A stretch of DNA of 64,000 nt, taken from an uncultured Eubacteriales bacterium (GTDB lineage: Bacteria > Bacillota > Clostridia > HGM11514). How positions within the stretch are numbered: the stretch's first letter is position 1; each line of letters starts with the position of its first letter. The translations under genes and the position numbers were made by a program. The stretch lies in the NCBI GenBank assembly GCA_902492655.1, contig CABUMF010000007.1, positions 6,766 through 70,765 of the forward strand. Reading direction: 5' to 3'. Below are positions 26,297 through 34,535 of the stretch, piece by piece. The notes below the pieces were generated by a model that did not search any database, was not told where the DNA came from, and saw nothing but the letters and a program-made list of their open reading frames with translations.

Positions 26297-27757
26297 TCAG
26301 GAAGACCTCTTGTTTTTATGTCTTATAATCTTGTGCCATGTACCGGGATTGATAAGCACAAGCATGGGGAAAATTTCAAGTCTGCCGGCGATCATATCGA
26401 AGCAGAAAACATACTTTGACAAATCCGAAAATCCGGCAAAATTCCCCGTTGCGCCCACAGCGTCAAAGCCGGGGCCGATGTTGTTAATCGTAGCCGCCAC
26501 CGCTGTGAAATTGGTGTTCATGCTGAAGTTGTCAAGCGAAATTACGAGAACCGACACGATGTACACCAGAATATACGAAATAATGAAGGTATTTACCGAG
26601 CGGATTGTTCCGTGCTCCACGAGCTTGCCTTCAAACCTGACCTTTTTGACGGTTCTGGGGTGGATAAGCCTTGAAAGCTCGTTGACGAAGGATTTCCAAA
26701 GAATAACAATTCTCGAAACCTTTATGCCGCCGCCCGTACTTCCGGCGCAGGCACCGATGAACATAAGAAGCAGGATTATCTGCTTTGCAAAGGAGGGAAA
26801 ATTGTTAAAATCCGTTGTTGAAAAGCCTGTGGTTGTCATAATCGAAGCGGTCTGGAAAAGAGCGTGGCGAAGCCCCTCCTCCGCCTCGAACATCTCGCCC
26901 GTTGAAAAGGCTATAAGAAGGGTTGCCGAAAGTGCAATCGCAATATACCAGCGAAGTTCCTCGTTTTTAAGTGCCTGCCTTATGCGGCGGGCAACAATAA
27001 GGAAATAAACCGAAAAATTGACGCCGAACAAAAGCATGAACACCGCCACAACATACTGTGCGCTTGCAGGATAGCTCACGAGGCTGTCGTTATAAATTGC
27101 GAAGCCCCCCGTACCTGCCGTTCCGAAGGATGTTGTGATTGCGTCAAAGGGTTCTCTGCCACAAAGGATAAGCGCAAAAAACTCCAAAAGGGTGAGAGCG
27201 GTATAAATAATGTAGAGAGCCTTTGAGGTGTCCTTCATTTTGGGCATGATTTTGCCCACCTGAGGGCCGGGGCTTTCCGCACGCATTATATGTATTGCGG
27301 CGCTGTCTATCGGGAAAAGAGTGAGCATGAAAACCAGAACTCCCATTCCGCCTATCCAATGTGAAAAGCTTCTCCAGAAAAGAGAACAGCGAGGGAGTGC
27401 CTCAATATCGGAAAGTATGCTCGAGCCGGTTGTTGTAAAGCCGGAAACTATTTCAAAAAAAGCGTCGGCAACCTTTGGAATATCGCCCGAAAGAAGGAAC
27501 GGCAAGCACCCGAACGCACTCATTGCAAGCCAGCTAAGCGCAACCGAAACCAAGCCCTCCTTTGCGTAAAACGCAGTATCGGACGGCTTTTTGAAGGTCA
27601 TCAAAAATCCCGCAACAAATGTGATTGCGGCAACTATAAAAAAGTATTTCGCCTGCTCCTCCCCGTAGTAAATCCCCACGAACCCCGGAAGAAGCAAAAG
27701 ACTGCCCTCTATCTTAAGAACATAACCTACAATATACGCTAAAATTCCAAAATTCAT
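26297..27757 (-). CDS. trkH: Trk/Ktr potassium uptake membrane subunit
   Basis: 486-residue polytopic membrane protein of the TrkH/KtrB family. Conserved selectivity-loop regions are visible: FEIVSGFTTTGSSIL, TSFGTAGTGGFAIYN, TASIMTTTGFSTTDF and AATINNIGPGFDAVG, i.e. four P-loops. GGMGVLVFMLTLFP follows the first pore helix as in TrkH. The start ATG shares a base with the trkA stop (TAATG), so the two are translationally coupled. Works with TrkA to import K+ driven by ion gradient. Confidence 0.93.
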   Translation of the reverse strand: MNFGILAYIVGYVLKIEGSLLLLPGFVGIYYGEEQAKYFFIVAAITFVAGFLMTFKKPSDTAFYAKEGLVSVALSWLAMSAFGCLPFLLSGDIPKVADAFFEIVSGFTTTGSSILSDIEALPRCSLFWRSFSHWIGGMGVLVFMLTLFPIDSAAIHIMRAESPGPQVGKIMPKMKDTSKALYIIYTALTLLEFFALILCGREPFDAITTSFGTAGTGGFAIYNDSLVSYPASAQYVVAVFMLLFGVNFSVYFLIVARRIRQALKNEELRWYIAIALSATLLIAFSTGEMFEAEEGLRHALFQTASIMTTTGFSTTDFNNFPSFAKQIILLLMFIGACAGSTGGGIKVSRIVILWKSFVNELSRLIHPRTVKKVRFEGKLVEHGTIRSVNTFIISYILVYIVSVLVISLDNFSMNTNFTAVAATINNIGPGFDAVGATGNFAGFSDLSKYVFCFDMIAGRLEIFPMLVLINPGTWHKIIRHKNKRSS

Positions 27758-29112
27758 TACTTGAAAATATCCTTAAAATCGTTAAATTGCTTATGGATTG
27801 TAGCAACAATAACCCTGTCGCCCGACTTTATTATGTCATCTCCGTCAGGGAGGATAATGTGCTCCCTTCTGTTGATTGCGCAAATAATAAGGTCATCCTT
27901 AAGCTTAATGTCACGGAGGGGTATTCCGAGATTGGGAGCGTTGTCGCCCACCTTGAACTCCAGTGCCTCAAGCCTGCCGTCGCACAGCTTGTAGAGGGTT
28001 TCGATATTGTTCCCGAGGGCGTTCTGCTTTGCCCTTACATACTGCAAAATATTCTCTACGGTTATGTCGTGAGGATAGATTACGCTGTCAAGATTGAGCT
28101 TTGATATAAGCTCGTCAAAAATAATCCTGTCGATTTTCGTTACCACCTTAACATCGGTAAGCTCGTTGGCGAAGAGGGATAAAACGACATTTTCCTCATC
28201 AAAGCCTGTGAGAGTAACGAAAGCGTCCGCCGACTCTATTCCCTCCTCCAAAAGAAGGTCACGATCGGACGCATCCCCGTGGATAATCATTGCGCCGGGG
28301 AGCAGATCCACAAGCTCAAGGCACCGCTTTTCGTCAATCTCTATAATTTTGACATTTATCTTTGAATCGAGAAGCTCCCTTGCAAGATAATAAGCCATTG
28401 TGCCGCCGCCGGCAATCATGACATCCCGTACACTGCTCACTCCGATGTTTATGTGCCTGAAAAACTTGACGGCGTCCTTGGGCTTTATTACAACCGACGC
28501 CTTATCCCCCGCCCTGAGAACAAAATCACCCGAAGGGATAATAAATTCGTCCTCCCTCACAATTCCGCAGAAAATAATTCCCGATTCGATTTTTGAGCGG
28601 ACATAGGTAAGGTCACGCCCCGCAATGGGCGAATTTTCGGGGATCTTGAAGGTGAGCATTTCCACCTTGCCCTTTGAAAAGGTGTTGATTTCAATGGCAG
28701 AGGGCAGTCTTAAAATCCTCGCAATTTCGGTTGCCGCCGTAAATTCGGGGTTGATTACCATGGAAAGCGCAACCTGCTCCTTGATATACGGAATTTCCGA
28801 AAGATACATTGGGTTATGAACCCTTGCGATGGTGGAGCAGCCTGCCGCCTTTTTGGCAAACAGACAGCAAAGAAGGTTCTTTTCGTCAGACCCCGTAACC
28901 GCTATCATAAGATCGGCGGCGGCAATATTCGCCTCGGACAGTGCAGAGTAATTAAGCCCGTCCCCCACAATACCGAGGGCATCGTTTGAATCGCAAATCT
29001 CGCTGATTCTCTCGGCGTTGCTGTCAACCACCGTCACATCATGCCCTTCCGAAGTCAGGGAATTTGTGAGCCTTCTGCCTGCCTTTCCCGCACCGACAAT
29101 AATAATCTTCAT
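27757..29112 (-). CDS. trkA: Trk potassium transport regulatory subunit TrkA
   Basis: About 451 residues: two tandem RCK units, each with a Rossmann NAD-binding half and a TrkA-C half. The nucleotide loops are IIIVGAGKAGRRLT (residue ~3) and VMIAGGGTMAYYLAR (~230), each followed by an acidic strand end (VDSNAER, IEIDEKR). ATG at 29112 (MKIIIVGAG) is the family-like start; an MLM start two codons upstream is possible. It lies directly before trkH. The peripheral subunit gates the channel in response to nucleotide. Confidence 0.93.
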   Translation of the reverse strand: MKIIIVGAGKAGRRLTNSLTSEGHDVTVVDSNAERISEICDSNDALGIVGDGLNYSALSEANIAAADLMIAVTGSDEKNLLCCLFAKKAAGCSTIARVHNPMYLSEIPYIKEQVALSMVINPEFTAATEIARILRLPSAIEINTFSKGKVEMLTFKIPENSPIAGRDLTYVRSKIESGIIFCGIVREDEFIIPSGDFVLRAGDKASVVIKPKDAVKFFRHINIGVSSVRDVMIAGGGTMAYYLARELLDSKINVKIIEIDEKRCLELVDLLPGAMIIHGDASDRDLLLEEGIESADAFVTLTGFDEENVVLSLFANELTDVKVVTKIDRIIFDELISKLNLDSVIYPHDITVENILQYVRAKQNALGNNIETLYKLCDGRLEALEFKVGDNAPNLGIPLRDIKLKDDLIICAINRREHIILPDGDDIIKSGDRVIVATIHKQFNDFKDIFK

Positions 29113-29146
29113 CAGCATTACCTCGTAGTAGATAAATTTTAGATAC

Positions 29147-29175
29147 TATTCTAACATCAATTACAGGTTTTTGCA
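29147..29175 (-). promoter_or_regulatory. Promoter of trkAH
   Basis: TTGCAA (29170-29175), 17-bp spacer, TAGAAT (29147-29152) on the minus strand. Confidence 0.55.
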
Positions 29176-29267
29176 ATGGGTAAAATACAAATTTTTTCAA
29201 ATTCCTTTTAGGTTATGCTCTTGCATTTACAAAATAATTATGGTAATATTAAATACGGGTGACAATT

Positions 29268-29786
29268 ATGATACTTATTGGCAACGCACTTTCCTTTCTG
29301 GCGGCGATGTTTCTTTTTCTGAGCAGCATACTAAAAAAGAAGGATAAAATTTTCATATTTCAGTTTTTCGAGTGTGCAACGCTTGCGGTTGCGTCCTTCT
29401 TTTTCGGGGCATACGCAGGCATTTCCACGCTTCTTTTAAGTGCGGTCAGGAATGTGCTCATTGCAAAAAACAAGTTCGGAAAAACTCTCATGTACGTGTT
29501 TTTGATTTTGACCGTCACCCTCGGGATTATCACAAACAACAAAGGAATAGTGGGACTCATGCCGGTAATCGCCACCGTTCAGATAACCGTCTGCGGCTGC
29601 GTGTTTCAAGGGATACTCGAAACAAAAATCAGCATAGCCGCAAACACCGTCATATGGGTTGTGTACTCCTTTATAATAAAGGACTTTTCAACGGGAATTA
29701 TCGACTCGATAGTTTTTGTTGCGGCGGTTGCCTCAACGGTTAAATTCATAAAAGAATCCCGAAAACATACCCGAAACGCTTGTTGA
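29268..29786 (+). CDS. YgjV-like inner membrane protein
   Basis: 172 residues with five or six predicted membrane helices (MILIGNALSFLAAMFLF at the start, VFLILTVTLGIIT, VIATVQITVCGCVFQGIL, VVYSFIIKDFSTGIIDSIVFVAAV). The pattern of short helices and SAVRNVLIAK fits the YgjV family of unknown function. ATG 29268 follows GGGTGA. Its 3' end overlaps the convergent GH36-like gene by 41 bp. Nothing nearby indicates a role. Confidence 0.7.
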   Translation: MILIGNALSFLAAMFLFLSSILKKKDKIFIFQFFECATLAVASFFFGAYAGISTLLLSAVRNVLIAKNKFGKTLMYVFLILTVTLGIITNNKGIVGLMPVIATVQITVCGCVFQGILETKISIAANTVIWVVYSFIIKDFSTGIIDSIVFVAAVASTVKFIKESRKHTRNAC

Positions 29787-31629
29787 TTTTTGCCCTTCCC
29801 GGCTTAGCCGTTTCATCGTTTGTTGCAAGGATTTCCTTTATTTCGATGTCAAAATCCGCGCGGTCGGTAAATTCTCTTAATAAAATGACATAATTGTTGC
29901 TGTAGCCCTCTATTTTGAAGCCCGTACACGAAAAACCGTCGGGCATATCGAAAATCGGGGTTACCGTGCCGAAATCATTTCTGTATTTTTTATATACGGA
30001 GATGATTTTTTTCAGCCTTTCTTTGTTTTCCTCGGAAAGCTCCGAAAGCTCCGCCCACAAAAGAGGATGAGAAACCATGACGGACGCAAAAAGATAGTCA
30101 ATGTCATATTTTTCTGGGGACAAAATGTCGTCCGTACCGTATTTTTCCATGGATTTTCCGTTGTCGGGAATTTCAAACTGGAACCTTTTCGAGGGAATGT
30201 ATTTTGACAAAAGCCAAAGATTTCTAAGCGTTGCGTGGGGATGATAATTCCCTAAATGCACGTATCTGTTTTCCACAAAAAGCTGACCGAAATGCCTGTT
30301 AAGAAGGTATCCGAAACGCTTTCCGGCGGTGATGTCCATGTTGAATTTTATGCGGCTGAAGCTTTTTGACGCAATGTATTCAAGCATATCCGTCACATTT
30401 TTCTCCGCCGCCTTTGAGCGGATGTTTATTCCGTCAAGCTTAAAATAGCGTATTCCGTAGGAGGAAAACAGAGAAAGCATTGTTTCTGCGTCCGCCTTCC
30501 ATGCGCTGTAATCGTTTTCACCGTCCGGAGAGAACCACAGCCCGAGCTCAACTCCCCTTTCCCTTGCATAGTCGGAAAGAGCGGAAAAACCCGAGGGGAA
30601 CTTTTCTTCGTCCACCGCCCAGAAGTCGGCATCGGCGCTTCTGTAGCCTTCGCCCCAGGGCTTGTTTTCGGCGGAAAATGAGGAGTTTGCGCTTTTTCCC
30701 TTTTGCCAGCCGTCATCAATCTGAACAATGTCAACCCCCAAATATGATGCGCTGTCGATTTCCTTCTTTATAAATTCCTCGCAAACACGGGAATCCTTGT
30801 TTCCGCCGCCCCAGGTGTTTGACATGATGTAAGGGGTGGTTTCCTCAAGGCTTTCATTGTAGTAGAACTTGATAATATCCCTCTGCTCCCCCGGCTTGCA
30901 AAGAGCCATTGCCACGCTGTAGCCGAAGGTGTATTCCTCATCGTTTATTTTTTCGTAATCTATACCGCTTCCGGCAATGTGCATATCCTCAAGCGGCTCC
31001 GCGTAAAAATCGCTGTATTTTTTGTTTAAGTGGGAAGTTTTGCAGGGGGAATTTTTGATTATCACCAATTCCTCATCGTGAATTTTATCGTTAAGCATAA
31101 AAATATGCCCGTCGTACCTTGTGCTCCCCCAAAGACAGTAAAGCGGAACGGTGCTCTCTTGCATAACCACATCGGTTCTGTCGGTGTTGTCAAAAAACTC
31201 AAGCCTTGTTAAGTCAACCGTTTTTGAAAGCGTGCCGACGGACTCTGTAAACTCCCCGCACGCGTTCTCTCTTTCGGCTTCAATTCCGTCCGCATCCCTT
31301 TGGGAAATAAAATCCTGACTTACAGGGCTTCCCTTGACTGCGATCTGGGTTTCAAAAAACCTGTGGGAATCGGAAATTTTAAATAACCATTTTACATCGT
31401 GATTTTCGGTATGGAAAATAACGGAGTAGCCGAAGGTTTCAATGTCCGCACCCCGAAGGTCAATCCCCGGAAGGCTTATTACATCGGAATCCTTCCCCTC
31501 CCATATAAAACCCGTTTCCTTGTTTTTCATCATGGTTTTGTAGGGAACGCTGTCGCGAAAATAAATATTCCTTTCAAAATAGCTGTTTTCCAAATGAAGA
31601 ACATCGTTTTCAAAGCTGAAATTAATCAT
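29746..31629 (-). CDS. GH36-like alpha-galactosidase family hydrolase
   Basis: 627 residues, cytoplasmic (no signal peptide). An N-terminal beta-sandwich (~1-260) is followed by a clan-D TIM barrel (~270-550). Barrel landmarks are NTWGGGNKDSR, VDIVQIDDGWQKG, PSGFSALSDYARERGVELGLWFSP and GIRYFKLDGIN, whose Asp corresponds to the GH36 nucleophile. A C-terminal beta domain ends the protein. The acid/base Asp is not obvious. Likely substrates are alpha-galactosides or related side chains of plant polymers, but GH36-like members with other specificities exist. It is a single-gene unit. Confidence 0.75.
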   Translation of the reverse strand: MINFSFENDVLHLENSYFERNIYFRDSVPYKTMMKNKETGFIWEGKDSDVISLPGIDLRGADIETFGYSVIFHTENHDVKWLFKISDSHRFFETQIAVKGSPVSQDFISQRDADGIEAERENACGEFTESVGTLSKTVDLTRLEFFDNTDRTDVVMQESTVPLYCLWGSTRYDGHIFMLNDKIHDEELVIIKNSPCKTSHLNKKYSDFYAEPLEDMHIAGSGIDYEKINDEEYTFGYSVAMALCKPGEQRDIIKFYYNESLEETTPYIMSNTWGGGNKDSRVCEEFIKKEIDSASYLGVDIVQIDDGWQKGKSANSSFSAENKPWGEGYRSADADFWAVDEEKFPSGFSALSDYARERGVELGLWFSPDGENDYSAWKADAETMLSLFSSYGIRYFKLDGINIRSKAAEKNVTDMLEYIASKSFSRIKFNMDITAGKRFGYLLNRHFGQLFVENRYVHLGNYHPHATLRNLWLLSKYIPSKRFQFEIPDNGKSMEKYGTDDILSPEKYDIDYLFASVMVSHPLLWAELSELSEENKERLKKIISVYKKYRNDFGTVTPIFDMPDGFSCTGFKIEGYSNNYVILLREFTDRADFDIEIKEILATNDETAKPGRAKINKRFGYVFGILL

Positions 31630-31808
31630 AATAATTATTCCTTAATCTTTCATTATTCATTTTTCACTATTCATTGAGTTCATTTTTGATGAACTCATTA
31701 TATCACATAACGCTCTGAAATACAAGAATTATTTGAGGTTCGTGGCAAAAAAAGAAAGGGTATAGCAAAATTTCAATAAATCATTTTGCTACACCCTCTT
31801 TTAGGGCT

Positions 31809-31922
31809 GAAGAAAAATAGTGCAGAATGGACAAACTGAGGCAAAACAAGATTTTTGCTTGTTTTGCGTACCCGAAGCTGTATGAGATACTGCGAGAGGC
31901 GAAGTTTGTTCATAGCATAAAG
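31809..31922 (+). repeat. Structured dispersed repeat, copy 1
   Basis: 114-bp element matching, in inverted orientation, 51704-51818. It can fold as a three-way junction: an outer stem GGACAAACT/AGTTTGTTC, a long hairpin GCAAAACAAG/CTTGTTTTGC, and a short hairpin GCTGTAT/ATACTGC, then GAGAGGCGAAG. The long hairpin differs in sequence from copy 2 but keeps pairing. The 350-bp gap 31630-31983 otherwise holds a palindromic AT-rich tail and no gene; upstream at 31746-31803 another hairpin (GGGTATAGCAAAAT / ATTTTGCTACACCC) looks like the terminator of an unseen transcript. Confidence 0.7.
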
Positions 31923-31983
31923 TATATAATTTTATTCAAAATTATTGTACTTTATGCGATCTGTGCATTTTTATGCAGTCCAA

Positions 31984-33132
31984 TTACATAAGCTTGAGAT
32001 AAAGCTCCTTTATTTCTTCCACGCTTGTATCCCTTGGGTTTCCGGGACGGCAAGCATCGTCGAATGCGGACTGCGCAAGGAAGTCAACATCCTCTTTCTT
32101 CACGATTTCCTTAAGGTCGGCAGGTATTCCAACATCGCTCGAAAGCTTCTTGACAGCATCGATTGCGGCTTTCCTTGCATCCTCAAGGCTCATATCGTCC
32201 ACGCCGCAAACGCCCATAGCCTTTGCGATGTCCCTGTACTTTTCGCCCGTTGCGGGAGCATTGTATTCCATAACCGTAGGAAGAATTATAGCGTTTGCAA
32301 TGCCGTGGGGGGTGTCATAAAGAGCTCCCAGGGGGTGAGCCATCGAATGAACAATGCCAAGGCCTACATTTGAAAAGCCCATTCCGGCAATGTACTGTCC
32401 GAGAGCCATGCCTTCCCTGCCCTCGGTTGTGTTTTCAACCGCTCCGCGAAGGTTCTTTGCGATTATCTCGATAGCCTTGATGTGGAACATATCGCTCATT
32501 TCCCATGCACCCTTTGTGATATAGCCCTCGATTGCGTGGGTTAAAGCGTCCATTCCGGTAGCGGCGGTAAGCCCTTTCGGCATTGTTGACATCATGTCGG
32601 GGTCGACAACCGCAACAACGGGAATGTCATGAACATCAACGCAAACCATTTTGCGGTTCTTTTGCGCATCGGTGATAACATAGTTTATGGTTACCTCAGC
32701 CGCCGTACCTGCCGTTGTGGGGACAGCGATAATCGGTGTGCATTTGTTTTTTGTGGGAGCAACGCCTTCCAGAGAGCGCACATCGGCAAATTCGGGATTT
32801 TCAACAATTATGCCGATTGCCTTTGCGGTGTCCATTGAGGAACCGCCCCCGATTGCAACAATGCAGTCCGCACCGCTTGCCTTAAAGGCAGCAACACCCG
32901 ACTGAACATTTTCGATTGTCGGATTTGCCTTGATTTCGCTGAAAAGCTCGTAAGGGATTTTAGCATTATCAAGAACATCGGTAACCTTTTTTGTAACATC
33001 GAACTTGATAAGGTCGGGGTCCGAGCATACGAACGCCTTTTTGAAAGCCCTTGCCTTAATTTCGGTTGCAATTTCGTTAATTGCGCCCTTGCCGTGATAG
33101 CTTGTTTCGTTGAGAACAAATCTGTTTGCCAT
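31984..33132 (-). CDS. fucO: Lactaldehyde reductase / propanediol oxidoreductase
   Basis: 382-residue iron-dependent group III alcohol dehydrogenase, very similar along its length to E. coli FucO. It has MANRFVLNE, VAIGGGSSMDTAKAIGII, PTTAGTAAEVTINYVITD, GMDALTHAIEGYI (Asp and His metal ligands) and HSMAHPLGALYDTPHG (two more His ligands). It reduces L-lactaldehyde from rhamnose or fucose breakdown to 1,2-propanediol with NADH. ATG 33132 has AGGAG upstream; a GTG nine bases earlier is rejected. Promoter and two palindromes precede it. Fits the deoxysugar-rich diet implied by neighbouring genes. Confidence 0.9.
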   Translation of the reverse strand: MANRFVLNETSYHGKGAINEIATEIKARAFKKAFVCSDPDLIKFDVTKKVTDVLDNAKIPYELFSEIKANPTIENVQSGVAAFKASGADCIVAIGGGSSMDTAKAIGIIVENPEFADVRSLEGVAPTKNKCTPIIAVPTTAGTAAEVTINYVITDAQKNRKMVCVDVHDIPVVAVVDPDMMSTMPKGLTAATGMDALTHAIEGYITKGAWEMSDMFHIKAIEIIAKNLRGAVENTTEGREGMALGQYIAGMGFSNVGLGIVHSMAHPLGALYDTPHGIANAIILPTVMEYNAPATGEKYRDIAKAMGVCGVDDMSLEDARKAAIDAVKKLSSDVGIPADLKEIVKKEDVDFLAQSAFDDACRPGNPRDTSVEEIKELYLKLM

Positions 33133-33153
33133 AAATTTCACTCCTTTTTTTGA

Positions 33154-33172
33154 TTAAGTTAATGTAACTTAA
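33154..33172. promoter_or_regulatory. Palindrome downstream of the fucO -10
   Basis: TTAAGTTA-ATG-TAACTTAA, a perfect 8+3+8 inverted repeat in the early transcribed region of fucO; likely operator for an unidentified repressor. Confidence 0.45.
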
Positions 33173-33176
33173 CTAT

Positions 33177-33205
33177 ATTTTACACCGAAAAACAAAGTTT
33201 GTCAA
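33177..33205 (-). promoter_or_regulatory. fucO promoter
   Basis: TTGACA (33200-33205), 17-bp spacer, TAAAAT (33177-33182) on the minus strand. Confidence 0.8.
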
Positions 33206-33216
33206 TATTTTGACAA
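33199..33216. promoter_or_regulatory. Rex-like operator over the fucO -35
   Basis: TTGTCAA-TATT-TTGACAA is a perfect 7+4+7 palindrome with the size and TTG...CAA ends of Rex (NADH-sensing repressor) sites, covering the -35 box. The central arm base differs from the usual clostridial TTGTTAA, so assignment is tentative. Confidence 0.45.
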
Positions 33217-33348
33217 TATTTTGTTTCATTGTTTTTAAAATAAAATTTATCACGAAGGCCACACATTTATCATTTCCCAAAAACAAACAAATACTCATGA
33301 GCAATGAGCAAAAAATTATATTTTACGCTGTTGGTTTTAATGAACGCA

Positions 33349-33383
33349 AAAAAACCGCAATTTCGTGAAAAACTGCGGTTTTC
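33349..33383 (-). terminator. Terminator of the restriction-modification operon
   Basis: AAAACCGCA / TGCGGTTTT hairpin with T runs on both sides, lying downstream of the endonuclease gene; may act in both directions. Confidence 0.7.
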
Positions 33384-33411
33384 TTTATGGGAAATAACTC
33401 TAATTTTGATA

Positions 33412-33470
33412 AAATGCACCCCCCTATAAGGAGTTTTGCACCCCCTTATAGCAAAAGTGCACCCCCTTGT
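33412..33470. repeat. Threefold TGCACCCCC motif beside the R-M genes
   Basis: Three degenerate copies of TGCACCCCCTTAT at about 20-bp spacing directly after the endonuclease stop. Reiterated short end-motifs of this kind occur at IS21-type ends; no transposase is present, so this may be a remnant. Confidence 0.5.
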
Positions 33471-34535
33471 TTAATACTTGGGAGACATTCCAAATATACC
33501 TGTGAGCATTTTGTAGACATTATAACTACCCATTTTTATATCAACAGTATTTGCAACAATTCTGCACCATTGTTCAATTCGATTTTCACATATATCTTTC
33601 GCTTTCCAGTATTCAAGAAGCGTTGACAAATTTGCATTCATGATTGTTTCGGCAATTAATTCTTTATGAGTATTTATTCTCCCGAAAGCGGCAGGCATTT
33701 TTTCGAAACACCCATTGATTGTAACGATATCAGTTTGTCCACCCGAAGAGAATTGGTCACGAATATGTGTGTCGACAACACTGCAGTTAGAAACTAACCA
33801 TAATGCATATCGGTCATATTTTGATGTTAAGACTTCTGGAAAAAGAGCATATCCGCGAGCACGATATTCATCTTTTAACTCTTTTGAGAGAGAACCCCAT
33901 AATCTTATAGTAGGAGGAGCAACTATATCATCAGGGTTTTCATCTGCTGCCCACCACAAGCTTTCGCCTTCTCTTAATTGATTTTTATAATATTTTGACA
34001 CAGGAGCAACAGGGTTCTCTAACTTCCTGAGTTTATCATATGGTATTCCCATTTTATCAAAAATGGTTTCACCGGATTTGAGTTCCATGTCAATTTGATA
34101 CCGAGGATAATGTGTTACTGATATACCCGAAAGACATTCCTCGTAAGGACGACTTTTAAATGCAACAGGAGCTCCCAACTTTCCAAATGTGAGAAAAATC
34201 CTTTCAACATTTTGATCACGTGTTGATTCTAATATACTGCTTCCTATTGATTTCCAATGATTCTTATTGGTGCTTTTTACCTCCACACCATAAAAACGAT
34301 TTACAACTATATCAGGGAACGAAGCTCCTGAAACTAACTGTATTGTACCTTCAAATGGTGTGTTCATTGCGCATCTCGTTAATGCATCACACACATCTTC
34401 TTCTAATTGTGTTCCGTTACGTCCTTTATAGTATGCCTCTCGACCTTTTGCTTCTGTATTGAGTATAGCATCGGTTTTGACCATTAAAGCTCTAAAATCT
34501 GCTAAAGATGGTTTTCTATTTTCAGATATTATCAA
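33471..34535 (-). CDS. Type II restriction endonuclease (PD-(D/E)XK)
   Basis: About 354 residues. A PD-(D/E)XK core is visible near residues 74-87: SFPDIVV, then GVEVKSTNKNHW, with Asp75, Glu85 and Lys87 as candidate catalytic residues and an upstream acidic helix (NGTQLEEDV). The probable start is TTG 34535, eight bases after GGAGG; the frame extends only to another TTG at 34550. It overlaps the end of the methylase gene, so expression would be coupled after it. It has low GC and different codon choice from its neighbours. Target sequence cannot be inferred. No known isoschizomer is recognised. Confidence 0.75.
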   Translation of the reverse strand: MIISENRKPSLADFRALMVKTDAILNTEAKGREAYYKGRNGTQLEEDVCDALTRCAMNTPFEGTIQLVSGASFPDIVVNRFYGVEVKSTNKNHWKSIGSSILESTRDQNVERIFLTFGKLGAPVAFKSRPYEECLSGISVTHYPRYQIDMELKSGETIFDKMGIPYDKLRKLENPVAPVSKYYKNQLREGESLWWAADENPDDIVAPPTIRLWGSLSKELKDEYRARGYALFPEVLTSKYDRYALWLVSNCSVVDTHIRDQFSSGGQTDIVTINGCFEKMPAAFGRINTHKELIAETIMNANLSTLLEYWKAKDICENRIEQWCRIVANTVDIKMGSYNVYKMLTGIFGMSPKY

